Shown one piece after another: positions 52,912 through 64,000 of a stretch of DNA of 64,000 nt. The translations under genes were made by a program, and so were the position numbers. The notes under the pieces are model-generated. The model did no database searches. It had not been told where the DNA came from and saw only the letters and a program-made list of their open reading frames with translations. The DNA comes from Liolophura sinensis. Taxonomy: Eukaryota; Mollusca; Polyplacophora; Chitonida; Chitonidae. Location of the stretch: the NCBI RefSeq assembly GCF_032854445.1, contig NC_088299.1, forward strand, positions 18,593,608 to 18,657,607, read 5' to 3'. Each line of letters starts with the position of its first letter. The stretch's first letter is position 1.

Positions 52912-53892
52912 GGTTCTGAGCCCCTGTGGTTTTTAGCTGGTCTACAGTTCTGAGCCCCTGTGGTTTTTAGCTGGTCTACGGTTCTGAGCCCCTGTGGTTT
53001 TTAGCTGGTCTACGGTTCTGAGCCCCTGTGGTTTTTAGCTGGTCTACGGTTCTGAACCCCTGTGGTTTTTAGCTGGTCTACGGTTCTGAGCCCCTGTGGT
53101 TTTTAGCTGGTCTACCGTTCTGAGCCCCTGTGGTTTTAGCTGGTCTACGGTTCTGAGCCCCTGTGGTTTTTAGCTGGTCTACCGTTCTGAGCCCCTGTGG
53201 TTTTTAGCTGGTCTACGGTTCTGAGCCCCTGTGGTTTTTAGCTGGTCTACGGTTCTGAGCCCCTGTGGTTTTTAGCTGGTCTACGGTTCTGAGCCCCTGT
53301 GGTGTTTAGCTGGTCTACCGTTCTGAGCCCCTGTGGTTTTTAGCTGGTCTACCGTTCTGAGCCCCTGTGGTTTTTAGCTGGTCTACCGTTCTGAGCCCCT
53401 GTGGTTTTTAGCTGGTCTACCATTCTGAGCCCCTGTGGTTTTTAGCTGATCTACGGTTCTGAGCCCCTGTGGTTTTTAGCTGGTCTACCGTTCTGAGCTC
53501 CTGTGGTTTTTAGCTGATCTACGGTTCTGAGCCCCTGTGGTTTTTAGCTGGTCTACCGTTCTGAGCCCCTGTGGTTTTTAGCTGGTCTACGGTTCTGAGC
53601 TCCTGTAGTTTTTAGCTGATTTACGGTTCTGAGCAACCTGTGGTTTTTAGCTGATCTACGGTTCTGAGCCCCTGTGGTTTTTAGCTGGTCTACGGTTCTG
53701 AGCCCCTGTGGTTTTTAGCTGGTCTACCGTTCTGAGCCCCTGTGGTTTTTAGCTGGTCTACGGTTCTGAGCCCCTGTGGTTTTTAGCTGGTCTACGGTTC
53801 TGAGCCCCTGTGGTTTTTAGCTGGTTTACCGTTCTGAGCCCCTGTGGTTTTTAGCTGGTCTACCATTCTGTGCCCCTGTGGTTTTTAGCTGA
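52912..53892. repeat. Tandem repeat, 34-bp unit, about 29 copies, very homogeneous
   Basis: GGTTCTGAGCCCCTGTGGTT followed by TTTAGCTGGTCTAC. The main variation is CTACGG versus CTACCG at the junction, so recent homogenisation is likely. Confidence 0.96.
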
Positions 53893-55123
53893 AGTCCAGT
53901 GTCAGTATCATATTTAACGTTTTGTGTTTTGGTACATTATTATTTGGTGCATATTATTATGGCATGTAAATTAAGCGCAGGTTTTGATTTCTTTTCACAT
54001 ACTGAAACATGTTAATTACGGATAAATATAATCAGATGAATGTGTACTGTGTTTTATTTGTTTTCAGTAAACTAAAGCTCAGTATCAACTAAAAAAAAAA
54101 TCAATTGTGAATGACAGTTGACATATACTGCTGTAAGAAATGACATCTTGCCTGTTTCTACATTAACTCGAAAAGTAACGCAAGTTTTCTAATTTCTCTT
54201 TCTTGTATCAACTCAATATGGTTATGGAATTTGAACCAAGATGATTTCACAAATATATTACAAGTGTTAAAAAACATGTGGTCATTACTTTCCACCAAGA
54301 GATCAAATGATCTTTCTGCATAGAAACTTCACGCACAACTGTCTACTCTCAGAAATGAGGTTAGAAATGCAACTAAAACCATAGATTTAGCCAGGGGGTG
54401 TCAGTGTCTTTGAGATCCCCTATCCTGACAAAATTAACATGGGGGACAAAGGGAAAATAGGAGAAAAACCTGATTTCAAATTCAGGCTAAATCCATGACT
54501 AAAACAAATTAATTTCAGCTTTCCATTTACATCTGAAATTAAAACATTGCTTATAAACAAGAGACATGTACAAATGTCTGCGTTATGGCTTTTGTTTTGA
54601 CTTTATTTATGACTTACTGTGATATAAAATGCTACTTGATAGTTCATACACTTTATACAGGGTGTTCTCATATGTATCACATGTATGGATGGTTAGTGAC
54701 TAGCAGGATCATGGAATGGTAAAAGAAATATTGCTTTTGTGTGGTCTCGCACAGGGTTTTTGTTAGATCATAAAATCATGTTGACATAGATCTACCTTCT
54801 CTACCTGTTCTTGACCCATCTTTCTTTGCCCAGGGAGTCACTTATTGTACTTAAGCACACACAGACCCTGACTCAGGTACATACTGAATCGGGCACATGC
54901 CCATCGGCATCTAGCACGGCTAACCGGTATACAGGTCCATCACCCTCTAGCAAGGTTTATCAATCCTTATACTGGCCCTCTGTCATCCTCTAGCAAGGCT
55001 GATCAAGGGTTTTACAGGTCCACCCCCTCTAGTCTGGCTTGTCAGAGCATCAGTGGGCTACTGACAGACCTGAACACACATCTGTGGCAGGAGATGTTTG
55101 ATTTGCTCATTCTAAATAAGTGG
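53893..55123. other. gmds intron 1, unique sequence
   Basis: AT-rich. A short repeated theme CATC(A/G)(C/G)CCTCTAGCA(A/C)GG occurs near 54900-55030. No exon recognised. Confidence 0.5.
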
Positions 55124-55191
55124 CACATGCCATGTTTACACACATGCCATGTTTACACACATGCCATGTTTACACACATGCCATGTTTACA
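55124..55191. repeat. Short tandem repeat, 17-bp unit, four copies
   Basis: CACATGCCATGTTTACA is repeated four times without change. Confidence 0.95.
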
Positions 55192-55611
55192 CTCACATAC
55201 ATTCATTACCATTACTGAAAAGGCTATGTCTTTCAAGTTCAGTCAAACGTCTGTGGTGGCAGAGTCATTTGATTCAGTGACAGATGTTGGTGGTGTAGAT
55301 TTTAAGATTTAATAGCAGTATTACATACATGTACATGTGGAGCCAAGAAAGAATGCTTAAAGAATACATAAAGTGCTTTGGTTTTATTTTTTAATGTGCA
55401 GATTATCATGTGTAATAACATCTTTGGGGTAAACAAGTACAGATTTCTTAATGCTTCAGTGGTCACTCTGGAAATTAAGTGGCTTACAGCAGTGACATCA
55501 AGGATCATCCCTGTTTAAAAAGATCTCTGTGGGGGACAGACTGAACTGGTTTGGCCGACTGGGGCCGGGGGTGTTGGGAACAAATGAAGGCCATTTCTCA
55601 ACCCCAACCTC

Positions 55612-55832
55612 TCCTTGGACATTTTCCCCTCCGGACATTTCCCCCTCAGACATTTTCCCCTCTAGACATTTCCTCCCCAGACATTACCCCCCACCAACCC
55701 CACCCCCCAGACATTTTCCCCTCCTCACATTTTCCTCTCCTCACATTTTCCCCTCCTCACATTTTCCCCTCCTCACATTTTCCCCTCCTCACATTTTCCC
55801 CTCCTCACATTTTCCCCTCCCTATATATCTAC
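55612..55832. repeat. Tandem repeat, about 16-bp C/T-rich unit
   Basis: CCTCCTCACATTTTCC repeats exactly at 55728-55820. More diverged ACATTTCCCCCTC-like units lie before it. Plus-strand pyrimidine-rich. The predicted proline-rich frame is read-through. Confidence 0.9.
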
Positions 55833-56544
55833 ATGTATATAGGATCAGTGGGAAATATAAATATGATCTTCTAAGTGAGGTGTCTTGTAATGAATGGTCC
55901 AGGGGGTCAAAACAAGTATTTTTTTTAAAATATTCACAAAATTCAGGTATATGTCTTGAATGGTGAAGATTTTAAGGCCTCTGTAGCCTGTCAGGTGGTC
56001 AGAGCAGTCGGTTTTTTATTTTTTGTATATTCACAAAGTTCTGGTGAAGATATTATGTTCATAATCAAAGTGGAACTTCTCATAATAATGCAGTAACAAA
56101 ACAGTATTGTGATTAAAGTCTTATGAATAGACTTGTGTTCTGTAGAATTTGGAGTAAGCTGTGTTAAGTCATTACTCTTTACACTTAGGCTAATCAGTTC
56201 TCTGTCAAGGGATTAACCCAAAAGCCAGGTATACTGGCTACAGTCATACAGGGCAAAAAACGGACAACAGCGTCACAGCTAGCAAACGGTCACATGTGAC
56301 AGGTGAAATATGCCCTCTTGTCTGTTTACATCAGTCATGGTTGTATTGTAACTGTCCATGTAAATGCATAAATATTAGCAAATTACAGGTCCCCCCTAGC
56401 ACCATGGCTAACACATAGTATGGTAAAAGAAATATACACTCTTATGGATATTCCCAGTGTATTGTTTGCTATCAGTTCCTCACATACATGTGTACACTTG
56501 GCTTGTGTTTAGGCAGTGTGCCTTAAGAAAAACATGACTGAACC
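55833..56544. other. gmds intron 1, unique sequence
   Basis: Nothing recognisable. Confidence 0.5.
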
Positions 56545-58408
56545 TTGCTGGAGTTGGTTTGTGTCGATCGCTACTGCCTACACTGTTAATGAGGATAGTT
56601 TGCGCTGATCACTACTGCCTACGCTGTTATTGAGGATAGTTTGTGCTGATCGCTACTGTCTCACTGTTCATGAGGATAGTTTGTGTTGATGGCTACTGCC
56701 TACACTGTTAATGAGGATAGTTTGTGCCGATCACTACTGTCTCACTGTTCATGAGGATAGTTTGTGTTGATGGCTAATGCCTACACTGTTAATGAGGATA
56801 GTTTGTGCCGATCGCTACAGCCTACACTGTTCATGAGGATAGTTTGTGCCGATCGCTACAGCCTACACTGTTCATGAGGATAGTTTGTGCTGATCGCTAC
56901 TGCCTACACTGTTCATGAGGATAGTTTGTGCCGATCGCTACTGCCTACACTGTTAATGAAGATAGTTTGTGCTGATCACTACTGCCTACACTGTTCATGA
57001 GGATAGTTTGTGCTGATCGCTACTGTCTCACTGTTCATGAGGATAGTTTGTGCCGATAGCCACTGCCTACACTGTTCATGACGACAGTTTGTGCTGATCG
57101 CTACTGCCTACACTGTTCATGAAGATAGTTTGTGCCGATCACTACTGCCTATACTGTTAATGAGGGTAGTTTGTGCCGACCGCTACTGTCTACACTGTTC
57201 ATGAGGATAGTTTGTGCCGATGGCTACTGCCTACTCCGTTAATGAAGATAGTTTGTGCTGATCACTACTGCCTACACTGTTCATGAGGATAGTTTGTGCC
57301 GATAGCTACTGCCTACACTGTTCATGAGGATAGTTTGTGCTGATCGCTACTGCCTACACTGTTCATGAAGATAGTTTTTGCCGATCACTACTGCCTACAC
57401 TGTTCATGAGGATAGTTTGTGCCGATCGCTACTGTCTACACTGTTAATGAGGAGAGTTTGTGTCTATCACTGCTGTCGACACTGTTCATGAGGATAGTTT
57501 GTGCTGATCGCTACTGTCTACACTGTTCATGAAGATAGTTTGTGCTGATCGCTACTGCCTACACTGTTCATGAGGATAGTTTGTGCTGATCGCTACTGCC
57601 TACACTGTTCATGAGGATAGTTTGTGCCGATAGCTACTGCCTACACTGTTCATGAGGATAGTTTGTGCTGATCGCTACTGTCTTACCCTGTTCATGAAGA
57701 TAGTTTGTGCTGATCGCTACTGCCTACACTGTTCATGAGGATAGTTTGTGCCGATAGCTACTGCCTACACTGTTCATGAGGATAGTTTGTGCTGATCGCT
57801 ACTGCCCACACTGTTCATGAAGATAGTTTGTGCCGATCACTACTGCCTACACTGTTCATGAGGATAGTTTTTGACGATCACTACTGCCTACACTGTTCAT
57901 GAGGATAGTTTGTGTCGATGGCTACTGCCTACACTGTTAATGAGGATAGTTTGTGTCGATCACTACTGCCTACACTGTTCATGAGGATAGATTGTACTGA
58001 TCGCTACTGCCTACACTGTTCATGAAGATAGTTTGTGCCGATCACTACTGCCTACACTGTTCATGAGGATAGTTTTTGACGATCACTACTGCCTATACTG
58101 TTAATGAGGATAGTTTGTGCCGATGGCTACTTCCAACACTGTTCATGAGGATGGTTTGTGCTGATCACTACTGCCTACACTGTTCATGACGATAGTTTGT
58201 GCTGATCGCTACTGCCTACACTGTTCATGAGGATAGTTTGTGCCGATGGCTACTTCCAACACTGTTCATGAGGATGGTTTGTGCTGATCACTACTGCCTA
58301 CACTGTTAATGAGGAGAGTTTGTGTCGATCACTACTGCCTACACTGTTAATAAGGATAGTTTGTGCTGATCACTACTGTCTCACTGTTCATGAGGATAGT
58401 TTGTGCTT
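56545..58408. repeat. Minisatellite, 41-bp unit, about 45 copies
   Basis: CTACACTGTTCATGAGGATA, then GTTTGTGCCGATCGCTACTG. Variant positions (CCG/CTG, ATCGC/ATCAC/ATGGC, TTCAT/TTAAT) are shuffled among units, and some multi-unit blocks repeat (for example around 56970 and 57250). Confidence 0.95.
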
Positions 58409-59394
58409 GGTCCCTGAAGTTGTTAGTCCCTGGATGTAAAATATTGTATGACTAGGTTTTAATGGCTCAAGGTAATGTTGGTCCCACCTGAACATTCCGA
58501 GATTCCTGGCATAGAATATGTATTGTGCAATGTATATGTAGCCCCAGGTATGAATGGAGCTGAGATTCACTGAAGTGGTGGACAGTCAGGCAGTGTGTAG
58601 GGCATGAGGACTTTAATAATACCTGTCCCCACTGCTGCTGGGTTAAAGCAGAGTGAAATTAGCACCCAGCTGCACCTGTACTGTGATATCTTGCAACATA
58701 TGAAAAAAATGGCAGCTGTCTGAAATACATGCATGTATGTGGCTTTTGGGATGCTAAATCACAGATAGCCAATCCACATTGGATCCAAAAGGTTCTCTTA
58801 GCTTAACAAAAGTGTGGAGTCATAATGTTACAGAGCGCACAAACCCAGTGGCATCACAGAGGATAAAATTCTTACAACATAAACGAAAAGGAAGGAAATT
58901 TCCAGGACTTGTTACTTTGTGTGCTGATATGTAGCTGTTTGTATTTCTTTGGCTATGTGATTTTTTTTTCCATTGTGTGATATTCATTGTGGGCAAAAAT
59001 TAGACCTATGTCCAACGGGTTGTTGTGGTCTTTTTGCACAAATCACATGGTGGTGTCCTTGCCACAAGGACAAGCAACAAACTTGTTTTTCTGTTGTTGG
59101 TGTCTCTTATTTTGTATATCCTGTTTTCCTTGTACAGTGGAGGCTGGAAAGTTAGGACACTGGCTTAACCAGAGATATCCTGCCTAGCTTCCAGTCACCC
59201 TTCATCCCCACCCCCCATCCCCCCCCCCCTTCGTCTAAGTTGGAAGATCTATTTGTATGTAAAATGAGTGCTGTTCAGAACACACATCTTAGAGTGTCAA
59301 GTTACAGGGCAATATACATGCGTGTAGATGTACATGTAGATATTGTAAGAAGACCTATATGAACACACATATACCTATATGTGGACTAACAGTG
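58409..59394. other. gmds intron 1, unique sequence
   Basis: Includes a C-rich patch at 59198-59230. Open frames near 58973-59187 are unsupported. Confidence 0.5.
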
Positions 59395-62300
59395 CATGAA
59401 CCAATGACAAGGAGCATACTCCTCACAGTGCTTGCCCCACTGACAAGGGCATGCACAGCTGACAAGGACCATACTGCTCACAGTGTATGCTCTGCTGACA
59501 AGGGGCATACTCCTTAGAGGGTAATCAGCACTAACAAGGGGCATACTCCTTAGAGGGTAACCACCCCTGACAAGGGGCATATTTCATTAGAGGGTAATCA
59601 CCCCTGACAAGGGACATACTACTTAGAGGGTAATCAGCACTAACAAGGGGCATGCTCCTTAGAGGGTAAACAGCACTGACAAAAGTCATACCCCTTAGAG
59701 GGTAATCAGCACTAACAAGGGGCATACTCCTTAGAGGGTAATCAGCACTAACAAGGGGCATACTCCTTAGAGGGTAATCAGCACTGACAAGGGGCACACT
59801 TCATTAGAGGGTAATCACCCCTGACAAGGTGCATACTCCTTAGAGGGTAATCAGCACTGACAAGGGTCATACCCCTTAGAGGGTAATCACCACTGACAAG
59901 GGTCATGCTCCTTAGAGGGTAATCAGCACTGACAAGGGTCATACCCCTTAGAGGGTAATCAGCACTGACAAGGGGCATACTCCTTAGAGGGTAATCAGCA
60001 CTGACAAGGGGCATACTTCATTAGAGGGTAATCACCCCTGACAAGGGGCATACTCCTTAGAGGATAATCACCACTGACAAGGGTCATACCCCTTAGAGGG
60101 TAATCACCCCTGACAAGGGGCATACTTCATTAGAGGGTAATCACCCCTGACAAGGGGCATACTCCTTAGGGGGTAAACAGCACTGACAAGGGTCATACCC
60201 CTTAGAGGGTAATCACTCCTGACAAGGGGCATACTCCTTAGAGGGTATTCACCTCTGACAAGGGGCATACTTCATTAGAGGGCAATCACCACTGACAAGG
60301 GGCATACTTCATTAGAGGGTAATCACCCCTGACAAGGGGCATACTCCTTTGAGGGTAATCACTCCTGACAAGGGGCATACTCCTTAGAGGGTAATCAGCA
60401 CTGACAAGGGGCATACCCCTTAGAGGGTAATCACCACTGACAAGGGGCATACCCCTTAGGGGGTAATCAGCACTGACAAGGGGCATACTTCATTAGAGGG
60501 TAATCAGCACTGACAAGGGGCATACTTCATTAGAGGGTAATCCGTCCTGACAAGGGGCATACCCCTTAGAGGGTAATCACCACTGACAAGGGGTATACTC
60601 CTTAGGGGGTAATCAGCACTGACACCCCCTTAGAGGGTAATCACCACTGACAAGGGGCATACTCCTTAGGGGGTAATCAGCACTGATAAGGGGCATACTT
60701 CATTAGAGGGTAATCACCCCTGACAAGGGGCATACTCCTTAGGGGGTAAACAGCACTGACAAGGGTCATACCCCTTAGAGGGTAATCACTCCTGACAAGG
60801 GGCATACTCCTTAGAGGGTATTCACCTCTGACAAGGGGCATACTTCATTAGAGGGCAATCACCACTGACAAGGGGCATACTTCATTAGAGGGTAATCACC
60901 CCTGACAAGGGGCATACTCCTTAGGGGGTAATCAGCACTGACAAGGGTCATACCCCTTAGAGGGTAATCACTCCTGACAAGGGGCATACTCCTTAGAGGG
61001 TATTCACCTCTGACAAGGGGCATACTTCATTAGAGGGCAATCACCACTGACAAGGGGCATACTTCATTAGAGGGTAATCAACCCTGACAAGGGGCATACT
61101 CCTTAGAGGGTAATCACCACTGACAAGGGTCATACCCCTTAGAGGGTAATCACCCCTGACAAGGGGCATACTTCATTAGAGGGTAATCACCACTGACAAA
61201 GGGCATACTTCATTAGGGGGTAATCAGCACTGACAAGGGTCATACCCCTTAGAGGGTAATCAGCACTGACAAGGGTCATACCCCTTAGAGGGTAATCAGC
61301 ACTGACAAGGGTCATACCCCTTAGAGGGTAATCAGCACTGACAAGGGTCATACCCCTTAGAGGGTAATCAGCACTAACAAGGGTCATACCCCTTAGAGGG
61401 AAATCAGCACTGACAAGGGGCATACTTCATTAGAGGGTATTCACCTCTGACAAGGGGCATACTTCATTAGAGGGCAATCACCACTGACAAGGGGCATACT
61501 TCATTAGAGGGTAATCACCCCTGACAAGGGGCATACTCCTTTGAGGGTAATCACTCCTGACAAGGGGCATACTCCTTAGAGGGTAATCAGCACTGACAAG
61601 GGGCATACCCCTTAGAGGGTAATCACCACTGACAAGGGGCATACCCCTTAGGGGGTAATCAGCACTGACAAGGGGCATACTTCATTAGAGGGTAATCAGC
61701 ACTGACAAGGGGCATACTTCATTAGAGGGTAATCCGTCCTGACAAGGGGCATACCCCTTAGAGGGTAATCACCACTGACAAGGGGTATACTCCTTAGGGG
61801 GTAATCAGCACTGACACCCCCTTAGAGGGTAATCACCACTGACAAGGGGCATACTCCTTAGGGGGTAATCAGCACTGATAAGGGGCATACTTCATTAGAG
61901 GGTAATCACCCCTGACAAGGGGCATACTCCTTAGGGGGTAAACAGCACTGACAAGGGTCATACCCCTTAGAGGGTAATCACTCCTGACAAGGGGCATACT
62001 CCTTAGAGGGTATTCACCTCTGACAAGGGGCATACTTCATTAGAGGGCAATCACCACTGACAAGGGGCATACTTCATTAGAGGGTAATCACCCCTGACAA
62101 GGGGCATACTCCTTAGGGGGTAATCAGCACTGACAAGGGTCATACCCCTTAGAGGGTAATCACTCCTGACAAGGGGCATACTCCTTAGAGGGTATTCACC
62201 TCTGACAAGGGGCATACTTCATTAGAGGGCAATCACCACTGACAAGGGGCATACTTCATTAGAGGGTAATCAACCCTGACAAGGGGCATACTCCTTAGAG

Positions 62301-64000
62301 GGTAATCACCACTGACAAGGGTCATACCCCTTAGAGGGTAATCACCCCTGACAAGGGGCATACTTCATTAGAGGGTAATCACCACTGACAAAGGGCATAC
62401 TTCATTAGGGGGTAATCAGCACTGACAAGGGTCATACCCCTTAGAGGGTAATCAGCACTGACAAGGGTCATACCCCTTAGAGGGTAATCAGCACTGACAA
62501 GGGTCATACCCCTTAGAGGGTAATCAGCACTGACAAGGGTCATACCCCTTAGAGGGTAATCAGCACTAACAAGGGTCATACCCCTTAGAGGGAAATCAGC
62601 ACTGACAAGGGGCATACTTCATTAGAGGGTAATCACCACTGACAAGGGGCATACTTCATTAGAGGGTAATCACCACTGACAAGGGGCATACCCCTTAGAG
62701 GGTAATCACCACTGACAAGGGGCATACTTCATTAGAGGGTAATCACTCCTGACAAGGGGCATACTCCTTAGAGGGTAATCACCACTGACAAGGGTCATAC
62801 CCCTTAGAGGGTAATCACCCCTGACAAGGGGCATACTTCATTAGAGGGTAATCACCCCTGACAAGGGGCATACTCCTTAGGGGGTAAACAGCACTGACAA
62901 GGGTCATACCCCTTAGAGGGTAATCACTCCTGACAAGGGGCATACTCCTTAGAGGGTATTCACCTCTGACAAGGGGCATACTTCATTAGAGGGCAATCAC
63001 CACTGACAAGGGGCATACTTCATTAGAGGGTAATCACCCCTGACAAGGGGCATACTCCTTTGAGGGTAATCACTCCTGACAAGGGGCATACTCCTTAGAG
63101 GGTAATCAGCACTGACAAGGGGCATACCCCTTAGAGGGTAATCACCACTGACAAGGGGCATACTCCTTAGGGGGGTAATCAGCACTGACAAGGGGCATAC
63201 TTCATTAGAGGGCAATCACCCCTGACAAGGGGCATACTCCTTAGGGGGTAATCAGCACTGACAAGGGGCATACTCCTTAGAGGGTAATCAGCACTGACAA
63301 GGGGCATACCCCTTAGAGGGTAATCACCACTGACAAGGGGCATACTCCTTAGGGGGTAATCAGCACTGACAAGGGGCATACCCCTTAGAGGGTAATCACC
63401 ACTGACAAGGGGCATACTCCTTAGGGGGTAATCAGCACTGACAAGGGGCATACTTCATTAGAGGGTAATCAGTACTGACAAGGGGCATACTTCATTAGAG
63501 GGTAATCCGTCCTGACAAGGGGCATACCCCTTAGAGGGCAATCACCACTGACAAGGGGCATACTTCATTAGAGGGTAATCACCCCTGACAAGGGGCATAC
63601 TCCTTAGGGGGTAATCAGCACTGACAAGGGCCATACTCCTTAGAGGGTAATCACCACTGACAAGGGTCATACCCCTTAGAGGGTAATCACCCCTGACAAG
63701 GGGCATACTTCATTAGAGGGTAATCACCCCTGACAAGGGGCATACTCCTTAGGGGGTAAACAGCACTGACAAGGGTCATACCCCTTAGAGGGTAATCACT
63801 CCTGACAAGGGGCATACTCCTTAGAGGGTATTCACCTCTGACAAGGGGCATACTTCATTAGAGGGCAATCACCACTGACAAGGGGCATACTTCATTAGAG
63901 GGTAATCACCCCTGACAAGGGGCATACTCCTTAGGGGGTAATCAGCACTGACAAGGGTCATACCCCTTAGAGGGTAATCACTCCTGACAAGGGGCATACT
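59395..64000. repeat. Satellite-like array, 36-bp unit, runs past the window end
   Basis: GGGTAATCAGCACTGACAAG followed by GGGCATACTCCTTAGA, about 128 units. Recurrent variants are GGTCATACCCC, TTCATTAGAG and CACCCCTGAC. Minus-strand frames reading P-L-V-S-A-D-Y-P-L-R are read-through. It is the longest array in the window. Confidence 0.97.
60241..62624. repeat. 1,192-bp higher-order unit, two tandem copies
   Basis: 60241-61432 and 61433-62624 match over their length where compared, including a shared private deletion (CTGACACCCCCTTAG at about 60618 and 61810), a shared CACTGATAAGG and a shared CTCCTTTGAGGG. Partial versions recur from about 62950 and 63826. Confidence 0.9.

Noticed and set aside
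51082..59394. Second exon of gmds
   Set aside because: I looked for a D-G-S-Y-L-A-E-F-like continuation after an acceptor and saw none. It probably lies beyond the window.
59386..63451. Series of minus-strand frames reading P-L-V-S-A-D-Y-P-L-R
   Set aside because: The 36-bp unit is a multiple of three, so any open frame runs on through the array. Different stretches use different frames and there is no start or context.

Overview
The window is eukaryotic nuclear DNA from an animal, most likely a marine mollusc. Genes are spread over long introns, splice sites are GT-AG, and two families of tRNA-derived SINEs of the kind I associate with bivalve and gastropod genomes are scattered through it. 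About 30% of the bases (roughly 19-20 kb) lie in some 19 tandem arrays with units of 15-56 bp. Most longer open frames outside the genes below are read-through of these arrays and are not genes.

Left part (1-23 kb): SINE pieces, seven minisatellites, a 125-bp (TA)n tract and long stretches with no supportable gene. One conserved-looking but unidentified exon is proposed on the minus strand at 8285-8683.

Mobile element (23311-27901): a 4,591-bp element with two 453-bp direct repeats at its ends that read as identical base for base. It carries an intact Mutator-like (DDE) transposase gene on the plus strand. Facing it, on the minus strand, is a His-Cys-box/HNH endonuclease-like gene related to the I-PpoI zinc-binding-loop family, broken by a frameshift at the catalytic histidine. 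The element sits inside one older SINE, which fixes its outer boundaries. This is the best candidate for an undescribed system in the window.

Middle (28-50 kb): a five-exon minus-strand gene (50153 to 32455, 529 codons). Its exons join in phase at every junction. It encodes two tandem SAM domains, a basic linker, a retropepsin-like aspartic protease domain with a D-S-G motif, and a Ser/Thr-rich tail of 13-residue repeats. Its introns hold several minisatellites, SINE copies and a decayed non-LTR retrotransposon.

Right part (50-64 kb): a shared divergent promoter region of about 850 bp (four CCAAT boxes, one palindromic CRE) separates the SAM-protease gene from exon 1 of GDP-mannose 4,6-dehydratase (gmds) on the plus strand. 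The rest of the window is gmds intron 1, filled with tandem arrays. It ends in a 36-bp satellite of at least 4.6 kb that contains a 1,192-bp segment duplicated in tandem. No later gmds exon was found.
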